A stretch of DNA of 10,809 nt from an uncultured Bacilli bacterium (lineage in GTDB: Bacteria > Bacillota_I > Bacilli_A > RF39 > UBA660): NCBI GenBank assembly GCA_947627965.1, contig CANQYA010000024.1, positions 1-10,809 on the forward strand, in the 5' to 3' direction. Under the pieces are notes generated by a model. That model had not been told where the DNA came from. It did no database searches and was given only the letters and a program-made list of their open reading frames with translations. Numbering within the stretch: position 1 is the stretch's first letter; every line of letters begins with the position of its first letter. Positions 1 to 7,062 of the stretch are shown here, piece after piece. The translations under genes were made by a program, and so were the position numbers.

Positions 1-673
1 CCTCCATTTTATAACCTAAATTACGAACTGCTTTAATACTTACTTTTGATCCAATAATTTTTATTTTCTTTCTTAAAAAAGATAAATATGCCTCTAAATT
101 ATTAGACTCATAATCCGTATCAATTCCCCAAACTTTATCATAAATCTGCTCTTTTGATATAATTTGTTCTTTATTATTCATAAAATATTCAAGTAATAGA
201 AATTCACGATAAGGAATATTTATTGCTTCGTTAGTACTGACACAAGTTAAAGTGGAAGTTCTAATATTTAAAGATAAGTCACTATATTTTAATATATCTT
301 TAACTTTACTATTACCAGTATTCCTTAATTGAACATTTACGCGAGCAATTAATTCTTCAATATGAAACGGTTTGGTTACATAGTCGTCTGCTCCCGTATC
401 AAAACCTTTTAATTTATCTTCTAATTCTGATTTGGCAGTAAGCATAATGACTTTAGCACTTATATCATTTTCTTTTATCTCTTTTAGTATTTCTAAACCA
501 TTTATTTTAGGTAACATTATATCAAGAATGATTAAATCATATATATTAGATAGAGCATTATATAATCCTTCTTCCCCGTCATAACTCGTATCAACTTCAT
601 ATTTAATAGTTCGTAATTTTGTGGCAATGATATCTGCTATAGTTTCCTCATCTTCAACAACTAAAATTCGCAA
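1..673 (-). CDS. OmpR/PhoB-family two-component response regulator (3' end cut by window edge)
   Basis: This is a DNA-binding response regulator, expected to be phosphorylated by a sensor kinase and to control transcription from tandem half-sites. I translated 224 codons. An N-terminal receiver domain (about 1-117) starts MRILVVEDEE and has the acidic pocket (E7, D8), phospho-acceptor D51 in LILDIMLP, T79 in MLTAK and K101 in TKPF. A C-terminal winged helix (about 127-224) contains the typical PYREFLLLEYF, the VWG turn, the recognition-helix region NNLEAYLSFLRKKI and the closing hairpin VRNLGYKM. The start is TTG at 671-673: a strong GGAGGTGG lies about 6 nt upstream (680-687), and the nearest ATG (688-690) is out of frame. 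Family members end just after this point, so only a few residues are missing. The cognate kinase would probably lie to the left, outside the window. The target genes are unknown. Confidence 0.95.
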   Translation of the reverse strand, partial: MRILVVEDEETIADIIATKLRTIKYEVDTSYDGEEGLYNALSNIYDLIILDIMLPKINGLEILKEIKENDISAKVIMLTAKSELEDKLKGFDTGADDYVTKPFHIEELIARVNVQLRNTGNSKVKDILKYSDLSLNIRTSTLTCVSTNEAINIPYREFLLLEYFMNNKEQIISKEQIYDKVWGIDTDYESNNLEAYLSFLRKKIKIIGSKVSIKAVRNLGYKME

Positions 674-815
674 GTCTTACCACCTCCCATTTTTAATTTA
701 TAAATTTATAATTTATCTTCATAAAAAACAATACTTCTACATAATATAAAATAATAGCAATAACTAGTATTTTTTTTATCTTTTCCTAATTCCTTTTCTT
801 AACAATAAAATTATA
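674..815 (-). promoter_or_regulatory. A+T-rich leader of the response regulator with a possible -10 box
   Basis: The spacer before the response regulator holds no open frame that I can support. A perfect TATAAT on the minus strand (810-815) could be the -10, giving a leader of roughly 130 nt, but no good -35 lies at 16-18 bp. The Shine-Dalgarno GGAGGTGG is at 680-687. The promoter assignment is weak. Confidence 0.3.
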
Positions 816-881
816 AAAGGCAAAGGTTAAAGAAACATTAAAAATATGAATTAAATAATAAACTTTCATAATAATTATATC

Positions 882-912
882 AAAAAGAGCAAATCTCATA
901 TAGAGTTTGCTC
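882..912 (-). terminator. Rho-independent terminator after the P-loop kinase-like gene
   Basis: The arms GAGCAAA (887-893) and TTTGCTC (906-912) pair perfectly. The stem extends through CTC/GAG (895-897/903-905) past a bulged T894, with loop ATATA. On the minus strand it is followed by TTTTTG (886 to 881). It lies 47 nt beyond the stop of the kinase-like gene and separates it from the response regulator. Confidence 0.85.
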
Positions 913-958
913 ATTAAATTATAATTTGTTTTATTTTTATAATATGGTTATTTTATAT

Positions 959-1453
959 TTAAAGTTCCATTATCTTATCACATACTTTTATCGGTGTAAG
1001 GTTAGTTGTATCTATTTTAATCGTATTTAATTGGTCGTATAACGGTATTCTTTGGACTGAATTAATAATTATATCTCGGTTTCTAATTCCATTGTCAATA
1101 TCTTTTTGAAGTCTTTGTATTAAATGGTTTTTATCACAAATTAAGGAAATATTTTTTACCTCACAATTTTGTAAATCAAGTTGATTTAAAATATTATCAA
1201 TTATAGATTGTTCATGCATAACCCAAGAAAAAATAATATTTTCATATACTGAACATTTTAAGTATTGATTTAATAAGTAGCAAATGTTATCAATGACCAT
1301 TTTTCTCGTTTCATCATTAACTACAAAAGGGTTCATATCCCAACACCAATCACCATCTAAAAAAACACATTTGTTTAAGCTATTTTTTAACAATTTGGCT
1401 ACTGTTGTTTTTCCTACACCCATTGTCCCACCAATAAAATATATTTTTTTCAT
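959..1453 (-). CDS. Small P-loop nucleotide-kinase-like ATPase (AAA_33/AAA_18 type)
   Basis: This 164-residue soluble protein has the build of a small P-loop kinase. The N-terminus MKKIYFIGGTMGVGKTTVAK contains a Walker A loop (residues 8-16), followed by strand and acidic pair FLDGDWCWD (31-39), where adenylate-kinase-like enzymes bind substrate or magnesium. Basic residues R114, R124 and R126 sit where a LID segment would be. The length is normal for this group. The substrate cannot be read from sequence; relatives phosphorylate nucleotides, small metabolites or antibiotics. The ATG is preceded by AAGGAGGC (1459-1466) at good spacing. The gene lies 95 bp downstream of the GT-C-like gene with no obvious terminator between them, so co-transcription is possible, and it ends before a clear terminator. 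ATP binding is secure; the specific reaction is not. Confidence 0.8.
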   Translation of the reverse strand: MKKIYFIGGTMGVGKTTVAKLLKNSLNKCVFLDGDWCWDMNPFVVNDETRKMVIDNICYLLNQYLKCSVYENIIFSWVMHEQSIIDNILNQLDLQNCEVKNISLICDKNHLIQRLQKDIDNGIRNRDIIINSVQRIPLYDQLNTIKIDTTNLTPIKVCDKIMEL

Positions 1454-1548
1454 ATATTGCCTCCTTGTAAATTACTATTTATTTTTCATATAAAATAATT
1501 ATTTCAAATCCTTTAATACTATTTAAATCGAGGCTTAAAATGTTAAAT

Positions 1549-2883
1549 TTAATTTACTACTCGATAAACATAAAAATTATTTCCTAAAGAAGTAACTTGT
1601 TCATAATTATTCATTATATAATCAACTAATTGATAATCAAATTGATCATATAAATTATCTCTATTTTGTTCATCATAAATAATGAATAAAGCATCTTTTT
1701 CTTTTTTAATTTTATTTATTACCTTTTGATGACCATTGTAACCATTATTACCGTTTAATAACAAATCATAACTATTTATCTTAATTTTATTATCAAGTTT
1801 ATAATAATAAGCTTCTCCTACAATAAAGTAAATATTTTCTGAATTGTGCTCCTTATAAAATTCATATAACATATCGCTGGTATTATTAACACCTGATAAA
1901 GACATAGTAAGGAAAAAATTGTGATTAATATCTGTATTAAAATAGATATTATTACCATTAAAAATTTTCATTGTATCAAAAGTAAAACAAACAAGAAAAA
2001 GGGATAAAAACAAGATATTTAATTTTTTAATATTACCTACACCTTCGAAAGCATAAAAGGAAAAAGGAATTAAACCTAATATAAAATGATATGGATCAAA
2101 AATAGGAACAGCTATTACTTGAAAACATAAACAATATAAACTACTTATATCTTTAGTTTTAAAATACTTATATAATAAATATAAGCTTATTAATACTTCT
2201 AAAACAAACCATATTGTTATATGTCCATTTTTATTTTCAAAATCAAAAAGTCCAAAAACAGTATAATCTAAAAAAGAATATAAGGCATTATTAATGGATA
2301 AATACACCAATAATAATGAAAAAGGTATTATAAAAGTTATCAAACGTTTTAAAACTTTTTTGTAGTCTTTTAACAACAAAGTTGGAAGCAATAAGACAAT
2401 CATTTTTTGATTATTTAAAAAGAGAAAGCTTAAAATTAATCCTATTAAATAATCATTTTTCTTAGTTAACTCTAAGTACAAAAGAACAAAAAATAATAAT
2501 AGACCTAATAAATTATATCCGCCTGTTTGAAAAAGAAAACAAAAATAAATAATTAATATTATTAGACTTTTACCACCATTTAATTTTTTTATAAAAAAGA
2601 TTGTTAAAGTAAAAATTAAACTACTAAATATATAATATACTATCAATTTACTACCAAAAATTTTCATAAATAAGGAACATAAAAAAGGAAATAAAGGAAA
2701 AAGGATCATATTAAAATCACGATAAGGTATTAGACCATTGGCAATATTATAAGAAAATCCATAATTCCAATAATTATCCATAATAAAATTATTTATTGTA
2801 ATAAAGCTTAATAAAAAGAAAAAGAAAATAAAAAGATAAAAAAACAATGAATTTTTTTTTATAAATGTAATTATACGTTTCAT
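1549..2883 (-). CDS. Multispanning membrane protein resembling GT-C (GT39/ArnT/PMT-like) glycosyltransferases
   Basis: This 444-residue protein is almost entirely hydrophobic up to about residue 300, with roughly ten predicted membrane segments starting at 12-31. The first extracytoplasmic loop carries D36 (IMDNYWNYGF) and then NGLIPYRDFN (49-58) and a Pro-rich segment into the next helix. An acidic residue in loop 1 plus an N-G-x-x-P-Y-R-D-F-type motif is typical of GT-C lipid-phosphosugar glycosyltransferases. The last ~140 residues (about 305-444) form a hydrophilic domain ending in FYVYRVVN, probably outside the membrane. If the assignment is right, it would move a sugar from a polyprenyl-phosphate carrier to an envelope polymer or protein. 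The acceptor is unknown and there are no polymer genes nearby to suggest one. The Shine-Dalgarno AGAGGT is at 2890-2895. Confidence 0.65.
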   Translation of the reverse strand: MKRIITFIKKNSLFFYLFIFFFFLLSFITINNFIMDNYWNYGFSYNIANGLIPYRDFNMILFPLFPFLCSLFMKIFGSKLIVYYIFSSLIFTLTIFFIKKLNGGKSLIILIIYFCFLFQTGGYNLLGLLLFFVLLYLELTKKNDYLIGLILSFLFLNNQKMIVLLLPTLLLKDYKKVLKRLITFIIPFSLLLVYLSINNALYSFLDYTVFGLFDFENKNGHITIWFVLEVLISLYLLYKYFKTKDISSLYCLCFQVIAVPIFDPYHFILGLIPFSFYAFEGVGNIKKLNILFLSLFLVCFTFDTMKIFNGNNIYFNTDINHNFFLTMSLSGVNNTSDMLYEFYKEHNSENIYFIVGEAYYYKLDNKIKINSYDLLLNGNNGYNGHQKVINKIKKEKDALFIIYDEQNRDNLYDQFDYQLVDYIMNNYEQVTSLGNNFYVYRVVN

Positions 2884-2902
2884 AGCATTACCTCTAAATA
2901 TA

Positions 2903-2911
2903 AGTATACCA
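2903..2911 (-). promoter_or_regulatory. Extended -10 promoter of the GT-C-like gene
   Basis: On the minus strand the word TGGTATACT gives an extended TGn plus -10 TATACT (2903-2908). No recognisable -35 lies 17 bp upstream. Transcription would begin near 2896, directly before the Shine-Dalgarno, giving a leader of only about 13 nt. The same 15-nt word TGGTATACTTATATT recurs on the plus strand at 10756-10770. Confidence 0.5.
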
Positions 2912-2935
2912 TATAATTATTTAATTATATAGAAG

Positions 2936-2962
2936 AAAAAGCTAACCATCTATTAGCTTTTT
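2936..2962 (-). terminator. Terminator after flavodoxin (potentially bidirectional)
   Basis: AAAAAGCTAA (2936-2945) and TTAGCTTTTT (2953-2962) are perfect 10-bp arms around a 7-nt loop. The minus strand continues with CTTCT, making a U-rich tail 18 nt after the flavodoxin stop. The plus strand also has a T-rich flank, but no plus-strand gene arrives here. Confidence 0.85.
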
Positions 2963-2979
2963 TTAATTTTCTTTAACTT

Positions 2980-3483
2980 TTAAATCCATTTTTCTATTGC
3001 ACTTCTTGCTTTTATGCAATCGGTTCCTTTTATAGCAATACTATCGTCTAAAAAAATTGCTCCTACACATATTTTTTTGATATCTTCAACAACTCTAGCT
3101 AATCCTGAACCTTCATGAGTTGTTACTATTCTTACTATTTTACCTGTAAAATCTAAATCTTTTATTGCTGTTTCCATTTCAGGAGCGTAACTTCCCCAAT
3201 ATACAGGTGTCATAATATAAATAACTTCATACTCTGAAATATCATTTATTTTATTTTTTATAGGGGCATTCCCAACTCTTTCTTTTGCTTCAATGATACA
3301 CTTATTATACTCTTTGCTGTAAGGTATTAGTGGTTCTACTTTAAATAAAGAAGCATTAACAAAATCTCTTACATATTCAGCAATGTATTCTGTATTTCCT
3401 TTATCAACATAACCTACTGCATAATTTTCATCAGCTCTAGAAAAATAAATAACTAAACTTTTCTTATTTTTTAATTCACTCAT
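2980..3483 (-). CDS. Flavodoxin-like FMN-binding protein
   Basis: This 167-residue single-domain flavodoxin is expected to bind FMN and act as a cytoplasmic one- or two-electron carrier or small quinone/flavin reductase. The opening strand KKSLVIYFSRA leads into an extended phosphate-binding loop ending in GNTEYIA (29-35), giving the S15...G29-N30-T31 pattern. MTPVYWGSYAPEM (91-103) is the 60s-type isoalloxazine loop and TTHEGSGL (121-128) the 90s-type loop. This arrangement matches the Flavodoxin_4-type group that carries the EPLIPYSKEYNKC segment (50-62) rather than classical short-chain flavodoxins. The Shine-Dalgarno GGGAGGAT (3491-3498) sits 7 nt before the ATG. It is the second gene of an operon, 23 nt after the TtcA-like gene, and is closed by a terminator. 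Its redox partner is not shown by the sequence. Confidence 0.9.
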   Translation of the reverse strand: MSELKNKKSLVIYFSRADENYAVGYVDKGNTEYIAEYVRDFVNASLFKVEPLIPYSKEYNKCIIEAKERVGNAPIKNKINDISEYEVIYIMTPVYWGSYAPEMETAIKDLDFTGKIVRIVTTHEGSGLARVVEDIKKICVGAIFLDDSIAIKGTDCIKARSAIEKWI

Positions 3484-3506
3484 AATTAAGATCCTCCCAT
3501 TATTTT

Positions 3507-4337
3507 TTATTTATTATCGTAGTCGTCTAAAAAACTTTGATATTGCCCATCTTTTTTAACACCTAAAACACAATTTAAATTTATATTATCTAAAGCTTTA
3601 AAAATATTATAATCAGCATTTTTATTTGTTTTTTTCAAATTTTTAATAAGCTCTTTCATTTCATTTCTTTTACTTCTACCGTCATCGATCAATGAACAAT
3701 TTTCTGTAAAACGACACGCACAATTAATAAAAGTTAATTGATTACTATTTTTCCAAGCAATGATAGCTTCTTCTTTAACTAAGTATAACGGTCTTATTAA
3801 TTCTAGCCCTTTAAAATTATCGCTATGTAATTTAGGCATCATTGTTTTAATCTCTGAACCATAAAGCATAGATAATAAGGTAGTCTCAATAACATCGTCA
3901 AAATGATGCCCTAAAGCTATTTTATTACATCCTAATTCTTTGGCTTTATTATACAAAAAACCTCTACGCATTCTAGCACATAAATAACATGGATTTTTAG
4001 AAGCGACCTTATCGACAACACTAAAAATATCACTATCAAACATTTCAATTGGAACATTAAGCTTTTTAGCGTTTTCTAAAATAAAATTACGATTATTTTC
4101 ATTATAACCTGGGTTCATTACGACATAGTGAGCCTTAAATTTTATTTTCCCATGGCGTTGTAACTCTTGAATACATTTAGCAAGTAAAAACGAATCCTTA
4201 CCACCACTAATACAAACCATAATATTATCATTATCTTTTATAAGTTCATAATCTTGCACAGCTCTTACAAATTTAGCCCATATATCTTTACGATATTTTT
4301 TGATAATACTTCTTTCTATCTCTTTATCTTTTTCCAT
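3507..4337 (-). CDS. TtcA-family PP-loop tRNA sulfurtransferase-like protein
   Basis: This 276-residue cytosolic protein resembles TtcA, which adenylates cytidine 32 of tRNA and installs sulfur with the help of an Fe-S cluster. Residues 44-49 are the PP-loop SGGKDS. PCYLCARMRRGFLY (116-129) supplies the paired cysteines C117/C120 in the TtcA context, and ALGHHFDD (141-148) is the second conserved block. A third cluster ligand is expected late in the protein; here there are three candidates in CACRFTENC (C206, C208, C214). The frame could be extended to a TTG at 4407-4409, but that codon lies inside the -35 box. ATG 4335-4337 has GAAGGGA (4346-4352) 8 nt upstream and is the chosen start. Only the family is firm: some Gram-positive TtcA-like proteins may have other substrates. 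The next gene is a flavodoxin, a plausible electron donor by inference. Confidence 0.85.
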   Translation of the reverse strand: MEKDKEIERSIIKKYRKDIWAKFVRAVQDYELIKDNDNIMVCISGGKDSFLLAKCIQELQRHGKIKFKAHYVVMNPGYNENNRNFILENAKKLNVPIEMFDSDIFSVVDKVASKNPCYLCARMRRGFLYNKAKELGCNKIALGHHFDDVIETTLLSMLYGSEIKTMMPKLHSDNFKGLELIRPLYLVKEEAIIAWKNSNQLTFINCACRFTENCSLIDDGRSKRNEMKELIKNLKKTNKNADYNIFKALDNINLNCVLGVKKDGQYQSFLDDYDNK

Positions 4338-4380
4338 TTTACTAATCCCTTCAAAACTTATAAATAAAAAATTCACAACT

Positions 4381-4409
4381 ATTATAATTTTACTTTTTAA
4401 ACAAATCAA
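4381..4409 (-). promoter_or_regulatory. Sigma-A-type promoter of the ttcA-like/flavodoxin operon
   Basis: On the minus strand, -35 TTGATT (4404-4409) and consensus -10 TATAAT (4381-4386) are separated by exactly 17 bp. Transcription would begin near 4374, about 37 nt upstream of the chosen ATG. This excludes the longer reading-frame start. Confidence 0.8.
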
Positions 4410-4439
4410 TATTTAATAATAAAATTAATTAAATAAGTT

Positions 4440-4466
4440 AAGGGTACCAAAAATGTTGATACCCTT
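4440..4466 (-). terminator. Terminator after the unknown 257-aa gene
   Basis: AAGGGTA (4440-4446) pairs with TACCCTT (4460-4466). Inside it CAA/TTG (4448-4450/4456-4458) adds three pairs across a C/A mismatch, leaving loop AAATG. The minus-strand tail (AACTTATTTAATT) is only moderately U-rich. It lies 20 nt after the stop and before the next promoter. Confidence 0.65.
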
Positions 4467-4486
4467 TATATTTTATAGTGATTTAA

Positions 4487-5260
4487 TTATTTAGAGTTCC
4501 CTTTATGAGCTGTTTCTAATATTCGTTCTTGTTCTTCGAGGTAATTAGGTAAAGAGTAACCTTCCTCTTTCTTTACTTCATATTTATTTATATTGCTTTT
4601 AACTGTATTAATTAATGTATCGAAAGCTTTTAAATCTTGCTCTTTTACATAATCATCTAATTGACTATAAGGAACTATTAAACTTTCGTCTATATATTCC
4701 ATATTCCTTCTAAGTAAATTATTATTAATAGAAAGACCTACCATATCTCTTATTTCTTGGCTTTTTTCCATTTGGTCAATACTTATACCAGCTTTTGACA
4801 TTTCAGAATATGTCTTAAAACAAGCAATCGCTACTTCTAAATATTCGCGTCGTGAATCAGCTGACAATTTTGCAAATGGTCGTAAAATATTTTCTTCTCC
4901 CGTTTCAACTTTATAATTATTATCTATTAAGTTTTCTTCTATTTCTTTTTCGGTTAAATCTCTTTTTACATATTTTCTAACCTCTATCGCATCATGTTGA
5001 ACTAATTCTAAGAAATTGTCAAAACTGGTAAAACAAGAACTTGCTAAAGTTTCATGAGCAGTTAAAAAAGGAATATCAATTAAAACTTCATTTACTTGAT
5101 AGCCATTTTGAAAACAAGCACTTGTTAAAGTTTCTCCTTCACTCATTCCTGTTTCCTTAGCTTCTCTAGCTCGCTTATAAAATTCTTGTAAGTCTTCTAA
5201 ACACCAATTTTCATGTATTCTTGATGCTGTTTTAACTATTAATTCTTCTCTTGTATCCAT
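4487..5260 (-). CDS. Soluble protein of unknown function (257 aa)
   Basis: I do not recognise this family. The protein is hydrophilic, acidic, Glu-rich and probably mostly helical, with no signal peptide or membrane segment, so it is likely cytosolic. Cysteines are scattered (20, 49, 76, 147) and form no binding motif. The segment ETGMSEGETLTSACFQNG (36-53) and the following LTAHETLASSCFTSFDNF (66-83) have loosely similar T-x-x-x-CF patterns, perhaps an old internal duplication, but this is weak. The C-terminus (200-257) is highly charged and looks like an exposed helix. The start could be ATG 5258-5260 or the preceding TTG 5261-5263. GGTGGTG (5268-5274) spaces better to the ATG. It is monocistronic, with its own good promoter and terminator. 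The reading frame and expression signals are strong; the function is unknown. Confidence 0.85.
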   Translation of the reverse strand: MDTREELIVKTASRIHENWCLEDLQEFYKRAREAKETGMSEGETLTSACFQNGYQVNEVLIDIPFLTAHETLASSCFTSFDNFLELVQHDAIEVRKYVKRDLTEKEIEENLIDNNYKVETGEENILRPFAKLSADSRREYLEVAIACFKTYSEMSKAGISIDQMEKSQEIRDMVGLSINNNLLRRNMEYIDESLIVPYSQLDDYVKEQDLKAFDTLINTVKSNINKYEVKKEEGYSLPNYLEEQERILETAHKGNSK

Positions 5261-5284
5261 CAATATACACCACCCTCTATATTT

Positions 5285-5313
5285 ATTATACCCACATAAT
5301 ACTTTTTAGTAAA
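5285..5313 (-). promoter_or_regulatory. Promoter of the unknown 257-aa gene
   Basis: On the minus strand, -35 TTTACT (5308-5313), a 17-bp spacer and -10 TATAAT (5285-5290). The predicted start is near 5278, so the leader is very short and holds just the Shine-Dalgarno region. Confidence 0.7.
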
Positions 5314-5332
5314 TTTATGAATTTATATAATG

Positions 5333-5345
5333 TGTAAAGTTTACA
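5333..5345. promoter_or_regulatory. 13-bp palindrome upstream of the unknown gene's promoter
   Basis: TGTAAA-G-TTTACA is a perfect inverted repeat about 20 bp upstream of the -35 box, where an activator or repressor could bind. It resembles a CcpA cre site (TGWNANCGNTNWCA) but lacks the central CG and is one base short. A+T-richness makes short palindromes common, so confidence is low. Confidence 0.3.
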
Positions 5346-5440
5346 AAAAAAGATGCAAAAAAAAGTCATTTTGTTCTTAAATATTAAAAGGGATAACTTA
5401 AAATTAAGTATTACTTATTGGCAAGGGAACATAATTTACC

Positions 5441-5477
5441 TTTTAAAAAATAAAAAGAAGTGACAACTCATCACTTC
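5441..5477 (-). terminator. Rho-independent terminator of the htrA gene
   Basis: GAAGTGA (5457-5463) and TCACTTC (5471-5477) are perfect 7-bp arms around CAACTCA. The minus strand continues TTTTTATTTTTTAAAA (5456 to 5441). It lies 33 nt beyond the htrA stop. Confidence 0.9.
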
Positions 5478-5510
5478 CGAAATGGTAAGTAACAACCTTT
5501 TTATCCTTAG

Positions 5511-6842
5511 CTAAGATAATGTTACTTTTACTTCTTTTTCTTTATATTCTCTACCACTAATGTATTTTACTTTTAATTCTACTACATCGCCTTTATCAAG
5601 ATTGTATAAAACATCTTGAATATCATTTATATCATTAACTTCTTTGCCATTTATTTGCGTAATAATATTTCCTATTTCCAAATCAGATTTATCAGCAGAA
5701 CTACCAGGGGAAATCTTAGTTATGTAAAATCCAGTTGGAATATTATAGTTACTGCTATATTGTTTAGTAATAACGTATCCTTCAATACCTAAAGTTGGAC
5801 TATCGTCTTCTTCTCCATTCATAAGTGAAGTAATAAGTTTAGTTACGTCAGATATAGGAATAGCAAATCCCATACCTTCTATACTAGCTGTCGAAGAACT
5901 ACCATTTGATGAATATTTAGCTGAGTTAATTCCAACAACTTCACCTCTATAATTTAGTAAAGCTCCTCCGCTGTTACCACCATTAATGGCCGCATCTATT
6001 TGAATCATTTTATTAGTGTAACTATCTACTGATACCTCACGATTTAAAGCACTGACAACACCTACTGTTACAGATTGACCATAACCTAAAGCATTACCAA
6101 TAGCAATAATACCGTTACCAACTTTTAATTGTGAAGAATCTCCTATAGTAGCTATTTTAATTGCCTCTAAAGTTTCATTATCAATACTACTTATTGGAAC
6201 AGAAATGATAGCAATATCTTTTCTTTCAGAAGTACCAACAACTTTAGCATCATAACTTTTCTCATTAATAAATTGAACGGATAATTCCGAAGTTCCCTCA
6301 ACAACATGATTATTGGTTAATATCATAATACTATTATCTGATTGACTTACAATTATTCCTGAGCCAGCTCCTTCTGCATATTGCTCACTTCCAAAGAAAC
6401 TAGGTCCAAATCTTCCTGTTGAAATTAATGTTTTACTTGTAATCGCAACAATAGAAGGCATAACATTTTCGACTACTTCGGAAACATCAATAAGATATAC
6501 CTTATTATTACTATTATCAATAGTATCAGTATATTTAAGTTCTATCTTATTTTTAGAATTTCCTTCTAATAAGGAAATATCTTCTGAAGATAAAAAACTA
6601 GCTAATAAAATAACTATAGCAATAATTATCAAAATAGCAATAAATATAATTAAAATATTTAAACCCTTATTTTTCTTATTATTGCTCTTTTCTTCTTGAA
6701 AATTGTTTTCTTCTACGTTAGAACTATTATCTTGTTCAATATCATTTGAATTATTTTCTTCTTGAGAATTATCTTCTAAATTATCCTCTTTGGTATCTTG
6801 AATATCACTTTTATTTGAACTACGATTGTAGTTACGAGACAT
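5511..6842 (-). CDS. htrA: Membrane-anchored HtrA/DegP-like serine protease (S1C)
   Basis: This is a 443-residue envelope quality-control protease. Residues 1-59 form a cytoplasmic tail rich in Asn, Glu, Asp and Ser. Residues 61-84 are one membrane anchor, placing the rest outside the cell. The trypsin-like domain (about 118-340) has the complete triad: H179 in LTNNHVVEG, D209 in RKDIAI and S291 in NGGNSGGALLN. One PDZ domain follows (about 350-443), with GFYITKISPGSSA at its start and GNIITQINGKEVN further in. A single PDZ and N-terminal anchor match Gram-positive HtrA/HtrB/YyxA proteins. The frame extends to a TTG (6867-6869), but that codon overlaps the -10 box. ATG 6840-6842 has AAAGGTGAT (6849-6857) 6 nt upstream and is the start used. 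It has its own promoter and terminator and is likely stress-induced in its relatives. No inducible operator is visible. Confidence 0.95.
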   Translation of the reverse strand: MSRNYNRSSNKSDIQDTKEDNLEDNSQEENNSNDIEQDNSSNVEENNFQEEKSNNKKNKGLNILIIFIAILIIIAIVILLASFLSSEDISLLEGNSKNKIELKYTDTIDNSNNKVYLIDVSEVVENVMPSIVAITSKTLISTGRFGPSFFGSEQYAEGAGSGIIVSQSDNSIMILTNNHVVEGTSELSVQFINEKSYDAKVVGTSERKDIAIISVPISSIDNETLEAIKIATIGDSSQLKVGNGIIAIGNALGYGQSVTVGVVSALNREVSVDSYTNKMIQIDAAINGGNSGGALLNYRGEVVGINSAKYSSNGSSSTASIEGMGFAIPISDVTKLITSLMNGEEDDSPTLGIEGYVITKQYSSNYNIPTGFYITKISPGSSADKSDLEIGNIITQINGKEVNDINDIQDVLYNLDKGDVVELKVKYISGREYKEKEVKVTLS

Positions 6843-6868
6843 ATATACATCACCTTTCTTACAATACA

Positions 6869-6897
6869 ATTATACTACAAATATTTATTATGATTAA
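6869..6897 (-). promoter_or_regulatory. Probable htrA promoter
   Basis: A consensus -10 TATAAT (6869-6874, minus strand) sits 12 nt upstream of the Shine-Dalgarno. The -35 at 17 bp is poor (TTAATC, 6892-6897), which would suit a weak or activator-dependent promoter. Further upstream (6941-6958) CCTTGTTTT occurs twice in tandem. Confidence 0.5.
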
Positions 6898-7062
6898 AAA
6901 ATATTTAAAAATTTGCAATTGAAAAATATAGTTTAACTTACCTTGTTTTCCTTGTTTTTACACTTTTTAAAACTGGAATTTGCTTTTCATTTCACGTTAA
7001 AAAATATTAAAAAATTTTGATTATATTGTTCTTTTATAATAAATAATTTTTATATAATTAAT

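Noticed and set aside
1284..1493. Plus-strand open frame of 69 codons
   Set aside because: It lies antisense to the P-loop kinase-like gene, which has a Walker A motif and strong Shine-Dalgarno; the plus frame is low-complexity hydrophobic and is a shadow.
5333..5345. CcpA cre site
   Set aside because: It has a single central G instead of the CG centre and is 13 rather than 14 bp.
5384..5446. 8-bp inverted repeat TTAAAAGG/CCTTTTAA with a 47-nt gap
   Set aside because: Short, A+T-rich and far apart; expected by chance, with no supporting inner structure.
6941..6958. Tandem 9-bp duplication CCTTGTTTT upstream of htrA
   Set aside because: Two copies of a short T-rich word are easily due to chance slippage; no hairpin or promoter role could be shown.
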